Below, one piece after another: positions 35,542-44,344 of a DNA stretch of 59,507 nucleotides. Every line of letters begins with the position of its first letter. Position 1 is the stretch's first letter. The notes below the pieces were generated by a model that was not told the origin of the DNA, made no database searches, and worked only from the letters and a program-made list of their open reading frames with translations. The stretch comes from Mesorhizobium sp. ORS 3359 (GTDB lineage: Bacteria; Pseudomonadota; Alphaproteobacteria; Rhizobiales; Rhizobiaceae): assembly GCA_000824845.1 (NCBI GenBank), contig CCNC01000182.1:1-59507 (forward strand), read 5' to 3'. Position numbers and translations under genes: made by a program.

Positions 35542-36464
35542 TCGACATAGTCCCTGACGCCGGTTTCGACTGTGCGGAATTGGCCATTGTAGCCGGCCGC
35601 GCGCAAGCGGGACATATCAGCCTGCGTAAAACTCTGGTAGCTGCCCTTGAGATGGTCGGGGAATGGGATGAATTCAATCTCGCCCTTGCCCAGTGTGTCG
35701 ATCACCGTCTCGGCGATGGCGCGGAACGGCTGGGCGCGGCCAGTGCCGCAGTTGAATATGCCGCTCAAGCCGCGCTTCCACAGCCACAGATTGACCTCCG
35801 CCACGTCGCCGACATGGATGAAATCGCGGCTCTGCTCGCCGGGACCGAAGTCGCCATAGGCGCCGAACAGTTTTGGGTTTTCGCCGCGCTCGACCTGGTT
35901 GAACAGATGGAAGGCGACCGAAGCCATGGCGCCCTTATGCGCCTCGCGCGGTCCGTAGACGTTGAAATAGCGCAGGCCGGCGACCTGCGAATGCTCGGTG
36001 TCGAAGACGTTGCGGCGGACGTAATCGTCGAACAGCTTCTTCGAATAGGCGTAGACGTTGAGCGGGCGCTCGAAGTCCGGCTCCTCGCGGAACTCGCTGC
36101 CGCCGCCATAGACCGAGGCCGACGAAGCGTAGAGGAAGGGCACGCGCAACGCCAGGCAGGCATGCAGCAGCCGCTTCGAATAGGCGTAGTTCACCTCCAT
36201 CATGAACTTGCCGTTCCACTCGGTGGTGGTCGAGCATGCGCCTTGGTGGAAGACGGCCTCCACGCGGCCGAGCGCGCCGTCCTCGAGCCGGGCGAGAAAT
36301 TCGTCCTTGTCGAGATAGTCGGCGATCTTGAGGTCGGCCAGATTAGCGATCTTGTGGCCGTCGGTGAGGTCGTCGACGACGACGATGTCGTCATGCCCCT
36401 CGGCGTTGAGAGCCGCGACGATGTTGGAGCCGATCATGCCGGCGCCGCCCGTGACGATGATCAT
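35514..36464 (-). CDS. hldD: ADP-L-glycero-D-manno-heptose 6-epimerase
   Basis: The last step of ADP-heptose synthesis: epimerises ADP-D,D-heptose to ADP-L,D-heptose. 316-residue short-chain dehydrogenase-type protein with the NAD(P) motif VTGGAGMIGSNIVAAL at the N-terminus, YASSASVYGGG near 113-123 and the YAYSKKL catalytic Tyr-Lys pair near 142. First gene of the hldD-waaF-waaC group, divergent from the thioesterase gene. Confidence 0.96.
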   Translation of the reverse strand: MIIVTGGAGMIGSNIVAALNAEGHDDIVVVDDLTDGHKIANLADLKIADYLDKDEFLARLEDGALGRVEAVFHQGACSTTTEWNGKFMMEVNYAYSKRLLHACLALRVPFLYASSASVYGGGSEFREEPDFERPLNVYAYSKKLFDDYVRRNVFDTEHSQVAGLRYFNVYGPREAHKGAMASVAFHLFNQVERGENPKLFGAYGDFGPGEQSRDFIHVGDVAEVNLWLWKRGLSGIFNCGTGRAQPFRAIAETVIDTLGKGEIEFIPFPDHLKGSYQSFTQADMSRLRAAGYNGQFRTVETGVRDYVEWLKAQRSL

Positions 36465-36647
36465 GAAGGCCTCTGCTGCGTACGATTCCGGCTCTTATAG
36501 GGGAGGTGGGCTGGGCTGTCGATAAAGCTGACCGGCCGCGGCTACGACGAATGTAGGGATGGATAGACTGAAAGGCTTTCGGGATAAGCTGCTTGCGAGC
36601 GCCGCGGCCTAGGGCCGCCGGCGCGGTTTCTTGCCCCTGGTGCAACC

Positions 36648-37082
36648 ATGACGTCCGATCTAAAGCCCGGCCGCCGCCATCTTCAAACCCTTCGGGTGGA
36701 CGACACACTGACGGTGCCTGCCATGACGCCGGCCTTTGCGGGCTTCGGCGACATGCCACCGGTTTTCGCCACCGCCTTCATGGTCGGCTTCATCGAATGG
36801 GCGTGCATCGAGGCATTGCGCCCGTTCCTTGGCAGCCACGAGAGAACCGTCGGCACGCATGTAGACGTCAGCCATGTCGCCGCCACGCCCGTCGGCATGA
36901 CCGTCACCGCCGATGTCGAGCTGGTCGCGGTGGAGGGGCGAAAGCTGCGCTTCAAGGTGTCGTGCAGGGACGAAACCGGGCCGATCGGGGAAGGTTTCCA
37001 CGAACGCGCGGTGATCGACCATGACAAGTTCATGGCGCGCGTCCTGGCCAAATCAGGGCAGGCCGGTCCCTCGCCACAGTGA
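36648..37082 (+). CDS. thioesterase-like hotdog protein (FlK type)
   Basis: A 144-residue hotdog protein. TPAFAGFGDMPPVFATAFM near 26-44 followed by VGFIEWACIEALRP, GTHVDVSHVAATPVGMTV and FHERAVIDHDKF match the fluoroacetyl-CoA thioesterase-like family, where Thr, Glu and His form the active site. The substrate here is unknown. Separated by 58 bases from the LysE gene; it may be cotranscribed. Confidence 0.85.
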   Translation: MTSDLKPGRRHLQTLRVDDTLTVPAMTPAFAGFGDMPPVFATAFMVGFIEWACIEALRPFLGSHERTVGTHVDVSHVAATPVGMTVTADVELVAVEGRKLRFKVSCRDETGPIGEGFHERAVIDHDKFMARVLAKSGQAGPSPQ

Positions 37083-37140
37083 GGCCGCAAAGCTTCCGCT
37101 CAGTCGGCCTTCGCTATCCGGCGTACTGTGAGGGATCAAG

Positions 37141-37773
37141 ATGCCGTCGACCGAATTGCTGATCGCGTTTTTCGCCACCACCGCGATCTTCGCCTACATT
37201 CCGGGTCCTGCCATGCTCTACGCCGCCGCGCAGACGATGGCGCGGGGCCGCTGGTCGGGGCTGACGGCGGCTCTTGGCATTCATCTCGGCGGCTATTTCC
37301 ATGTCTTTGCCGCGACCGCCGGCCTGTCGGTGCTGTTCCACGCCGTGCCGCCACTCTATCTGGCGGTCAAGCTCGCCGGCGCGCTCTATCTGATCTGGCT
37401 CGGTGTTTCCATGTTCCGCAAGCGGACGGCCGGCGATACGGCTCTGCCGGCCATCGAGCGGAAGTCGGCCCGGCGCGCCTTTTTCGAAAGCATCGCCGTC
37501 GAGGTGCTCAATCCGAAGACGGCGATCTTCTTCATGGCGTTCTTGCCGCAATTCATCGATGCCTCGGCGGCGTTCCCGGTCTGGCTGCAGTTCATCGTGC
37601 TTGGAACCATCGTCAATCTGATGTTTTCCTCCGCCGATATTGTTTGCGTATTCCTTGCCGGCGCGATGATCGCCCGGCTGCGGCGTTCAGGGCGGGCGCA
37701 GCGGCTGATGCAGCGTACAGGCGGCGCCGTGCTGGTGGGCCTCGGCGTCCACGTGGCCCTGCAGAGAAGCTGA
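37141..37773 (+). CDS. LysE family amino-acid exporter
   Basis: A 210-residue inner-membrane protein with six predicted helices. The N-terminus ELLIAFFATTAIFAYIPGPAM carries the conserved PGP of LysE/RhtB proteins; other helices include LAGALYLIWLGVSMFR, PKTAIFFMAFLPQFID and FSSADIVCVFLAGAMI. Exported amino acid unknown. Located between the thioesterase and hldE genes. Confidence 0.92.
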   Translation: MPSTELLIAFFATTAIFAYIPGPAMLYAAAQTMARGRWSGLTAALGIHLGGYFHVFAATAGLSVLFHAVPPLYLAVKLAGALYLIWLGVSMFRKRTAGDTALPAIERKSARRAFFESIAVEVLNPKTAIFFMAFLPQFIDASAAFPVWLQFIVLGTIVNLMFSSADIVCVFLAGAMIARLRRSGRAQRLMQRTGGAVLVGLGVHVALQRS

Positions 37774-37913
37774 TTGCACAGCCGGCTCGGGCCGCTGCCA
37801 ATCGGGGCTTGCCGTTGCGCTCGCCCCAATTGCGGTATATCCGCATCGCGTTGAGCGAGGTGCGCCACAATTCCGGCGCTGAAACCTAATCAAGTCCTGC
37901 CTTTTTCAGGCAT

Positions 37914-39410
37914 ATGTCGAGCGAGATGATCAAGCACAATCCGCCCTCTCCGGAACCTTTGCATCGCACCATCGCCCGGTTCGGCGAGGTCACCGTGCTG
38001 GTGGTCGGCGATTTCATTCTCGACCGTTTCGTCAGCGGTGTGATCGAACGCATCTCACCGGAGGCTCCGATCCCCGTGCTGCATGGACGGGGCGAAACGC
38101 TGAACATGGGCGGCGCCGGCAACGTCGTCTCCAACATCGTTTCGCTAGGCGGAGCCGCCATACCCGTCTCGGTGATCGGCGCCGACCAGGCCGGCAACAA
38201 TCTGATACGCATGCTCAGCGAGATCGGCGTCGACACGGACGGGCTTCTGCAGCGCCAGGACCGCATGACCTCGTCGAAAAGCCGCTTCAGCGCGCTCAAC
38301 CAGCAGGTGCTGCGTTTCGACGAGGAAGAGATCAAGCCGCTCAGCTCCGCCGAGCGGGCGAAGCTCATCGATCATTTCCAAGCCGCGCTTGGCCGCGCCG
38401 ACATCGTGATCCTTTCCGATTACGGCAAGGGCATCCTGCTCGACGGCGTCGCCGGCGAGCTGATCGCGATCTGCCGCGACGCCGGCAAGCCGGTGCTGGT
38501 CGATCCAAAGGGGCGCGACTATGCGCGCTATGCCGGCGCCACGGCAGTGACGCCGAACCGCAAGGAGCTTGGCGAGGCTGTCGGGCGCAAGGTGTTCGGC
38601 GACGACGAGATCGTGGCCGCGGCGCGCGACCTGATCGCCGAGCATGATTTCGAGTTCATCGTCGCCACGCGCAGCGAGAAAGGCATGAGCGTGGTCTCCG
38701 CCGAGGAAGCGCGCCATATCTCCACCCAAGCGCGCGAAGTGTTCGACGTTTCCGGTGCCGGCGACACGGTCATCGCGAGCTTCGCGCTTTCGCTCGCCGC
38801 CGGCGCCGACCGGGTGCATGCTGCGGTCATCGCCAATGCGGCCGGCGGCGTCGTGGTGGGAAAACGCGGCACGGCACGATTGAATGTCGAGGAACTGTCC
38901 GGCGCGCTGTTCCGCTCGCATGGGCCGACGGCTCATACCGACGCCATTCTTGACGCCAATGCGGCGGCCAGGATGGTCGCCGCCTGGAAGGAAGAGGGCC
39001 TCACGGTCGGCTTCACCAATGGCTGTTTCGACATCCTGCACGCCGGCCATGTCAGCCTGCTGCATGCCGCCCGCAGCCAGTGCGACCGGCTGGTGCTCGG
39101 CCTCAACAGCGACGACTCGGTGCGCCGGCTGAAAGGGTCGGGGCGCCCGGTCAACAACCAGCATGACCGCGCCTGCGTGCTGGCAGCGCTTGCCTCGGTC
39201 GACGCCGTCGTCGTCTTCGAGGAGGATACGCCGCTCAAGCTGATCGAGGCGCTCTTGCCCGACATCCTGGTCAAGGGCGCGGACTATACCATCGAGACTG
39301 TGGTCGGCGCCGATGTGGTGCAGAAGGCGGGCGGGCGCGTGGTGCTGGTGGACCTCGTCGCCGGCAAGAGCACGACGAACACGATCGGCAAGCTGCGTGC
39401 CGCAAACTGA
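37914..39410 (+). CDS. hldE: bifunctional heptose-7-phosphate kinase / heptose-1-phosphate adenylyltransferase
   Basis: Two steps of ADP-heptose synthesis in one 498-residue protein. The N-terminal ribokinase-type domain (1-330) has LVVGDFILDRFVSG, GGAGNVVSNI and VFDVSGAGDTVIASFALS with the catalytic Asp; the C-terminal nucleotidyltransferase domain (about 345-498) has FTNGCFDILHAGHVSLL and the GRPVNNQHDRACVLAAL segment. Followed by gmhA after seven bases, then gmhB by overlap. Confidence 0.97.
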   Translation: MSSEMIKHNPPSPEPLHRTIARFGEVTVLVVGDFILDRFVSGVIERISPEAPIPVLHGRGETLNMGGAGNVVSNIVSLGGAAIPVSVIGADQAGNNLIRMLSEIGVDTDGLLQRQDRMTSSKSRFSALNQQVLRFDEEEIKPLSSAERAKLIDHFQAALGRADIVILSDYGKGILLDGVAGELIAICRDAGKPVLVDPKGRDYARYAGATAVTPNRKELGEAVGRKVFGDDEIVAAARDLIAEHDFEFIVATRSEKGMSVVSAEEARHISTQAREVFDVSGAGDTVIASFALSLAAGADRVHAAVIANAAGGVVVGKRGTARLNVEELSGALFRSHGPTAHTDAILDANAAARMVAAWKEEGLTVGFTNGCFDILHAGHVSLLHAARSQCDRLVLGLNSDDSVRRLKGSGRPVNNQHDRACVLAALASVDAVVVFEEDTPLKLIEALLPDILVKGADYTIETVVGADVVQKAGGRVVLVDLVAGKSTTNTIGKLRAAN

Positions 39411-39417
39411 GGATCTC

Positions 39418-39990
39418 ATGTCCGATTTGAACGACTATCTGGTCCGCTCCGCGGCGGCGATCTCGGCAATGGTCGAGCGCGACCTCACCGGCGAGATGGA
39501 GCGCGCGGTGAGCACGGTCGTGACCGCCCTTTCACAAGGCAAGGCGCTGCTGATCTGCGGCAATGGCGGCTCGGCCAGCGACGCCATCCATATCGCCGGC
39601 GAGCTGGTCGGCCGCTTCCTGAAGGAGCGCAAGGCCTACAACGTCATCGCGCTGCCGGCCAATGCCGCGGTGCTGACCGCCTGGGGCAACGATTACGGCT
39701 TCGACACCGTGTTTTCGCGCCAGGTGGAGGCGCATGGATCGGAAGGCGCCGTGCTGCTTGCGATTTCCACCAGCGGCAATTCGCCGAGCATCCTTGCCGC
39801 CGCCGAGCAGGCCCGCATGATGGGCATGACCGTGATCAGCCTGACCGGCGATACCGGCGGCAAGCTCGCGCCGCTGACCGACATCCTGCTCAACGTACCG
39901 TCGACCTCGACGCCGATCATCCAGCAGGGGCATCTGTGCCTCTACCACCATCTGTGCGAGGCGGTCGAAGCGCGTCTCAGCAATGGCTGA
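39418..39990 (+). CDS. gmhA: sedoheptulose-7-phosphate isomerase
   Basis: First step of the pathway: isomerises sedoheptulose 7-phosphate to D-glycero-D-manno-heptose 7-phosphate. 190-residue SIS-domain protein with LLICGNGGSASDAIHIAGEL near 40-59 and LLAISTSGNSPSILAAAEQ near 116-134; STSTPIIQQGHLCLYHHLCE near the end contains the conserved His-Glu residues. The start at 39418 lies seven bases after the hldE stop; the end overlaps gmhB by eight bases. Confidence 0.96.
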   Translation: MSDLNDYLVRSAAAISAMVERDLTGEMERAVSTVVTALSQGKALLICGNGGSASDAIHIAGELVGRFLKERKAYNVIALPANAAVLTAWGNDYGFDTVFSRQVEAHGSEGAVLLAISTSGNSPSILAAAEQARMMGMTVISLTGDTGGKLAPLTDILLNVPSTSTPIIQQGHLCLYHHLCEAVEARLSNG

Positions 39991-40612
39991 GAGCGAAGGC
40001 TTTCCGCTGGCCGAGCCGGGCCTGTGGGTCGAGCGGGTTGGTGACCGGACCTTTCCAGCGGGCCGGCCGGCGCTGTTCCTCGATCGCGACGGCACGATCA
40101 ATCTCGATACAGGCTATCCCGACGATCCGGCGGCGATGGCGCTGCGCGACGGCATTGCGCCGGTCATCGCGGCCGCGAACCAGCACGGTGTTCCTGTCGT
40201 CGTCGTCACCAACCAGTCCGGCATCGCGCGCGGCTATTTCGGCTGGGATGCGTTTGCACGGGTCAACGGGCGCGTGCTCGAACTGCTGGCTGAGCAAGAC
40301 GCGTTTGTCGACATGGTGCTTGCCTGTGCCTATCACGAGGCCGGTTCAGGTCCTCTCGCCATCGCCGATCACCCGATGCGCAAGCCCAATCCGGGCATGC
40401 TGCTGGAGGCAGGCCGGCGGCTCGGCCTCGATATCGAGCGATCGCTGATCGTCGGCGACAAGCCGGCCGATATGGAAGCCGGCCGGCGCGCCGGCCTTGC
40501 ACGCGGCTGGCTGGTCGACTGCGAAGGCTCGATGATGGGCGGGCTTTCGATGCTGCCGTTGCGCGACGCAACGGACCTCGACGGGCTGCTCACTGCGATA
40601 CGGTCGCTTTGA
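39983..40612 (+). CDS. gmhB: heptose 1,7-bisphosphate 7-phosphatase
   Basis: Removes the 7-phosphate before adenylylation; HAD-type phosphatase of 209 residues. LFLDRDGTINLDTGY near 31-45 carries the nucleophile Asp pair; VVVTNQSGIARGYF and MRKPNPGMLLEA follow, with the catalytic Lys, and LIVGDKPADMEAGRRAG is the metal-binding motif. The family zinc loop CxH...CxC is altered: CAYHEAGSGPLAIADHP. Third gene of hldE-gmhA-gmhB. Confidence 0.93.
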   Translation: MAESEGFPLAEPGLWVERVGDRTFPAGRPALFLDRDGTINLDTGYPDDPAAMALRDGIAPVIAAANQHGVPVVVVTNQSGIARGYFGWDAFARVNGRVLELLAEQDAFVDMVLACAYHEAGSGPLAIADHPMRKPNPGMLLEAGRRLGLDIERSLIVGDKPADMEAGRRAGLARGWLVDCEGSMMGGLSMLPLRDATDLDGLLTAIRSL

Positions 40613-40681
40613 TCGCAGGTTGATTCAAAATCTGAAGCTAAGCCCGTTGTTTTTGCGGGTAAATTTCCGGAAGCCGGAACA

Positions 40682-41158
40682 TTAGCTTGAAAAAGCCACC
40701 AGCCCCTCGTCCTTGACGCGGCGGATGGTCAAGGCGGTGCGCACGGTGTCCACATTCGGGGCCGAAGCCAATTCCTCGATGACGAAGGTCTGGAAGGTGC
40801 CGAGGTCGCTCGCCACGCAGTGCAGCAGGAAATCGGATTCGCCCGACACCATCCAGGCGTCGCGCACGATCGGCCAGCCGCGCGTGCGCTCGGCGAAGGT
40901 CTTCAGCTCGGCATCGGCCTGATGGTGCAGGCCGATCAGGCAGAAGGCGACTACATCCATGCCGAGCGCCGGCGCGTTGAGAAGCGCGCGGTAACCGCGG
41001 ATGATGCCGGCTTCTTCCAGCCGCCTGACGCGGCGCAGGCAGGGCGGCGCCGAGATGCCGACCCGGCTCGACAATTCGACATTGGTCATGCGCCCGTCGT
41101 TCTGCAATTCGCGCAGGATCTTCCAGTCGATGGCGTCGAGGTCGGCTTTGAGCGGCAT
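40682..41158 (-). CDS. Lrp/AsnC family transcriptional regulator
   Basis: A 158-residue protein with an N-terminal helix-turn-helix (DAIDWKILRELQNDGRMTNV, then LSSRVGISAPPCLRRVRRLE) and a C-terminal RAM effector domain (AFCLIGLHHQADAELKTFAE; VSGESDFLLHCVASDLGTF). An amino-acid-responsive regulator of Lrp type. Divergent from trxB with a 233-base gap that is relatively A/T-rich near its own start. Confidence 0.94.
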   Translation of the reverse strand: MPLKADLDAIDWKILRELQNDGRMTNVELSSRVGISAPPCLRRVRRLEEAGIIRGYRALLNAPALGMDVVAFCLIGLHHQADAELKTFAERTRGWPIVRDAWMVSGESDFLLHCVASDLGTFQTFVIEELASAPNVDTVRTALTIRRVKDEGLVAFSS

Positions 41159-41391
41159 GGCTTTCTCGGCTCTTGCGCAAGAATCTTTCGCGAATTTGTA
41201 ATTAAACGACTTTTGTGTCCGCGCCAGCCCCTCATCGACGCGATTTTTAGAGGTAACAAAAGCTGCGATTTTGCGAATATCCGGCTGACGGCAGCTTTCC
41301 GGGGACGACGGTCCGTTCGTCTTGCTGCCATGGTTCGCAACCCTTACATTAACCCCGACAAAACCACGGCTTTGCGCCGCAGGGGACTTTC

Positions 41392-42366
41392 ATGAACACC
41401 AAACATGCGCCCGTTCTCATCATCGGTTCCGGCCCGGCCGGCTACACGGCGGCGATCTATGCCGCCCGCGCCATGCTGAAGCCGATGCTGGTCGCCGGCC
41501 TGCAGCAGGGCGGCCAATTGATGATCACCACCGACGTCGAGAATTATCCGGGCTTCGCCGATCCGATCCAGGGCCCTTGGCTGATGAGCCAGATGCTGGC
41601 GCAGGCCGAGCATGTCGGCACCGATATCATCAACGACATCATCACCGAGGTCGACCTCAATCTGCGGCCGTTCCGCGCCACCGGCGACTCCGGCACGGTC
41701 TACACGGCGGACGCGCTGATCATCGCCACCGGCGCGCAGGCCAAGTGGCTGGGCATCCCGTCGGAGCAGACCTTCATGGGCTTCGGCGTTTCGGCCTGCG
41801 CCACCTGCGACGGCTTCTTCTACCGCGGCAAGGACGTCGCGGTGGTCGGCGGCGGCAATTCCGCGGTCGAGGAAGCGCTCTATCTGTCGAACCTCGCCAA
41901 AAGCGTCACCGTCATCCATCGGCGAAGCGATTTCCGTGCCGAGCGCATCCTGCGCGAGCGGCTGCTTGCGAAGGACAATGTCCGCGTCATCTGGGACACG
42001 GTGGTGGACGAGATCACCGGACGTCCGGGCAAGGCGCCGCTGCCGCCTTCCGTCGAAGGACTTACGCTGCGCAATGTCGTGACCGGCCAGGAATCGAAGC
42101 TGCCGGTCGACGGCGTGTTCGTCGCGATCGGCCATGCGCCGGCGGTCGAGCTGTTCGTCGGCAAGCTGAAGCAGAAGCCGAACGGCTACCTGTGGACGGC
42201 ACCCGATTCGACTCGCACCGACGTGCCCGGCGTGTTCGCCGCCGGCGATGTAACGGACGATGTCTATCGCCAGGCCGTGACGGCGGCGGGGCTTGGTTGC
42301 ATGGCGGCACTCGAGGCGGAAAAATATCTGGCTGGCATCGAGGTTCACCGCGAAGCGGCGGAGTGA
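41392..42366 (+). CDS. trxB: thioredoxin-disulfide reductase
   Basis: NADPH-dependent flavoprotein that reduces thioredoxin, 324 residues. FAD motif VLIIGSGPAGYTAAIYAARA at the N-terminus, the redox-active SACATCDGFFYRGK with CxxC near 136-149, the NADPH motif VAVVGGGNSAVEEALYL, and the C-terminal GVFAAGDVTDD. Preceded by an Lrp-type gene and followed after 72 bases by lsrB, the same order as in other Rhizobiales. Confidence 0.97.
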   Translation: MNTKHAPVLIIGSGPAGYTAAIYAARAMLKPMLVAGLQQGGQLMITTDVENYPGFADPIQGPWLMSQMLAQAEHVGTDIINDIITEVDLNLRPFRATGDSGTVYTADALIIATGAQAKWLGIPSEQTFMGFGVSACATCDGFFYRGKDVAVVGGGNSAVEEALYLSNLAKSVTVIHRRSDFRAERILRERLLAKDNVRVIWDTVVDEITGRPGKAPLPPSVEGLTLRNVVTGQESKLPVDGVFVAIGHAPAVELFVGKLKQKPNGYLWTAPDSTRTDVPGVFAAGDVTDDVYRQAVTAAGLGCMAALEAEKYLAGIEVHREAAE

Positions 42367-42438
42367 CAAATCGGCTGAAAAAAGCCGTTTAAAAGCCTGA
42401 TTTTTCATTCAGACGCCAAATGCAACGCGAGGGGAATC

Positions 42439-43335
42439 ATGGCGCTGGACTGGGACAAGCTACGCGTATTTCACGCAGCGGCGGAGGCTGGGTCGTTCAC
42501 CCATGCCGCCGAGACGCTGCATCTGTCGCAATCGGCCATTTCGCGCCAAGTCAGCGCGCTGGAGCATGATGTCGGCGTAGCACTCTTCCACCGTCATGCG
42601 CGTGGCCTGGTGCTGACCGAGCAGGGCGAGATGCTGTTCCGCACGGCGCATGACGTGCTGATGAAGCTGGAAACCATCAAGACGCGGCTCACCGAGACCA
42701 AGGACCGCCCGTCGGGTGTGCTCCGGGTGACGACCACGGTGGGACTGGGCGCCGGCTGGCTGACCGAGCGCGTGCAGGAATTCATCGAGCTCTATCCCGA
42801 GATCAGCCTGCAGCTGATCCTGGCCAACGAGGAGCTAGACCTCACCATGCGCCAGGCCGATTGCGCAATCCGCCTGCGCCAGCCGCAGCAGCCCGACCTT
42901 ATCCAACGGCGGCTGTTCACGGTGCATTTCCACCTCTACGCGGCGCCGTCCTACATCGCCAAGTTCGGCAGGCCGGCCTCGATCGCGGAGCTCAGGAACC
43001 ATCGCATCGTTACCTTCGGCGTGCCGGTGCCTTCGCATCTGTCGGAGCTGAACTGGCTGGAGACGGTCGGCGATTTCGAAGGCGCGCAGCGGGTGCCGAC
43101 GCTGCAGATCAACGACATCCTGTCCATCAAGCGGGCGGTGCAGGGCGGCGCGGGCATCGCCATGCTGCCGGACTATGTGATCAACAAGGACTCGAACCTG
43201 GTGCAGCTGCTGCCGGAGACCGAGGTGCCGTCCTTCGACACCTATTTCGCCTATCCCGATGCGATGAAGAACCAGGCGAAGCTGCACGTTTTTCGCGATT
43301 TCGTTATCGCCAAGGCGCGCAGCTGGTCTTACTGA
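42439..43335 (+). CDS. lsrB: LysR family regulator LsrB/VtlR
   Basis: A 298-residue LysR-type regulator. The winged helix (residues 1-65) has LRVFHAAAEAGSFTHAAETL, LSQSAISRQVSALEHDVGV; the effector domain follows. LsrB in Sinorhizobium and its homologue VtlR in Agrobacterium and Brucella lie beside trxB and act in redox, envelope and symbiotic or virulence gene control and activate an AbcR small RNA. The identity is supported by this neighbourhood and by two AbcR-like genes 0.8-1.2 kb downstream. Confidence 0.9.
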   Translation: MALDWDKLRVFHAAAEAGSFTHAAETLHLSQSAISRQVSALEHDVGVALFHRHARGLVLTEQGEMLFRTAHDVLMKLETIKTRLTETKDRPSGVLRVTTTVGLGAGWLTERVQEFIELYPEISLQLILANEELDLTMRQADCAIRLRQPQQPDLIQRRLFTVHFHLYAAPSYIAKFGRPASIAELRNHRIVTFGVPVPSHLSELNWLETVGDFEGAQRVPTLQINDILSIKRAVQGGAGIAMLPDYVINKDSNLVQLLPETEVPSFDTYFAYPDAMKNQAKLHVFRDFVIAKARSWSY

Positions 43336-43349
43336 ATGCCCGGCCGAGA

Positions 43350-43853
43350 CTACTGCCCGCGCCAGGGTGTGAGCCGGGGCAGCCAGCCGGGCACGGCGCG
43401 TCGGTAGGCCTCGTATTCTTCGCCATAGCGTTGGGCGAGCGTCGGCTCTTCATAGATCTTGACGAACGAGACCATCGCAGCCGCGGCGACCAGGCCATAG
43501 AGCAGCACCGGCCAGCTCGAAAAGATGAGAACCTGGCCGAGGATGATCGCCAGCACGGCCACGTACATCGGGTTGCGGACATGGCGGTAGATGCCGCCCA
43601 CGACCAGTTTCTCCGTCGGCGCCACAGGGGAGGGCGTGCCCAGCCCCTCGAGGGCAAAACGGGCGAAGGCGTGCAGCAGGATCGCTGCTGCACCGATCAC
43701 GAGAATAGAGCCCGTAGCGATGAAGCCCGGCACAGTCGCCAGAGGTTTGCGATAATGATCGGTCAGCAGCCAGGGCATCAGTCCGGCGACAACGCCCGGC
43801 GCGACCACAAGGAACAGGGCGCTGCCGGCGATTGCTGAAAAAGTCCGCATCAT
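43350..43853 (-). CDS. isoprenylcysteine carboxyl methyltransferase-like membrane protein
   Basis: A 167-residue integral membrane protein with about five hydrophobic helices and the ICMT/PEMT-type signature GGIYRHVRNPMYVAVLAIIL near 89-108, then YGEEYEAYRRAVPGWLP. Such proteins are small SAM-dependent methyltransferases of lipids or unknown substrates; prenylated proteins are not expected in bacteria. Starts ATG 43853 or the next ATG; AGGAGATCG precedes. It converges with lsrB. Confidence 0.88.
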   Translation of the reverse strand: MMRTFSAIAGSALFLVVAPGVVAGLMPWLLTDHYRKPLATVPGFIATGSILVIGAAAILLHAFARFALEGLGTPSPVAPTEKLVVGGIYRHVRNPMYVAVLAIILGQVLIFSSWPVLLYGLVAAAAMVSFVKIYEEPTLAQRYGEEYEAYRRAVPGWLPRLTPWRGQ

Positions 43854-44042
43854 CGATCTCCTGCCGCAAAAATAATCTCGGCATGCCGAAATCGGCATCA
43901 TTTGCCGAGTCGCCTATATTTCGGAGCAAAATCGGCTTGATTTGGCATTTAAGCAGTCGCTTTAGATCAGGAAGCGGCTTGAAATCCTCAATTTTCCTGG
44001 TCCTATGGCTTTCTGGAATGGGTTGGACCACAGCCTGCGTCT

Positions 44043-44065
44043 TTTTGCATGCGTGTGTTGCAAAA
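44043..44065. promoter_or_regulatory. dyad upstream of the first AbcR-like gene
   Basis: TTTTGCA-N9-TGCAAAA, arms of seven bases, centred about 54 bases before the predicted transcription start and 44 bases before the -10 element. Candidate regulator site; LsrB is one possible binder. Confidence 0.45.
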
Positions 44066-44072
44066 TAGATGC

Positions 44073-44101
44073 TTGTTTCTTGGGCATGATGAGCACATAT
44101 A
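44073..44101 (+). promoter_or_regulatory. promoter of the first AbcR-like gene
   Basis: TTGTTT (44073-44078), a 17-base spacer, and CATATA (44096-44101). Predicted start of transcription near 44109. Confidence 0.5.
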
Positions 44102-44108
44102 TAGTGAC

Positions 44109-44223
44109 ATCTCCAGGGCGCGTTCTCCTCCCATTAGCGCCCTCGAGTGTTCCCCTCTGGAGGTTAGCCCTAATCGGCACTTCCAATCAAACTCAGCCGG
44201 ATCTTTATTGATCCGGCTTTTTT
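44109..44223 (+). ncRNA. abcR1: AbcR1-like trans-acting small RNA (alpha-r15 family)
   Basis: An about 115-nucleotide transcript between the predicted promoter and a terminator AGCCGGATC-TTTATT-GATCCGGCT followed by six T residues (44195-44223). The body contains CTCCTCCCATTAGCG and TTCCCCTCTGGAGG, unpaired C-rich anti-Shine-Dalgarno segments typical of the AbcR RNAs that, with Hfq, repress many ABC transporter mRNAs in Rhizobiales. Position downstream of lsrB matches the tandem abcR locus of Sinorhizobium and Agrobacterium. Ends are estimated. Confidence 0.75.
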
Positions 44224-44279
44224 GTTACCCGCATGCCTTCGAGCCGGCAAAAACACGACCGAATCCGACACGTAACAGT

Positions 44280-44304
44280 GACATGTAACATCGGGTAACA
44301 TGTC
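44280..44304. promoter_or_regulatory. LysR-type T-N11-A box upstream of the second small RNA
   Basis: GACATGT-N11-ACATGTC, a perfect seven-base dyad with a T-N11-A core. It lies inside a GTAACA-rich stretch, about 41 bases before a CATAGG -10 candidate. Fits an LTTR recognition site; LsrB is the obvious candidate. Confidence 0.6.
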
Positions 44305-44344
44305 GCAGACGCAGTCTATGGTTTAACCAGAGCATAGGACGCGG

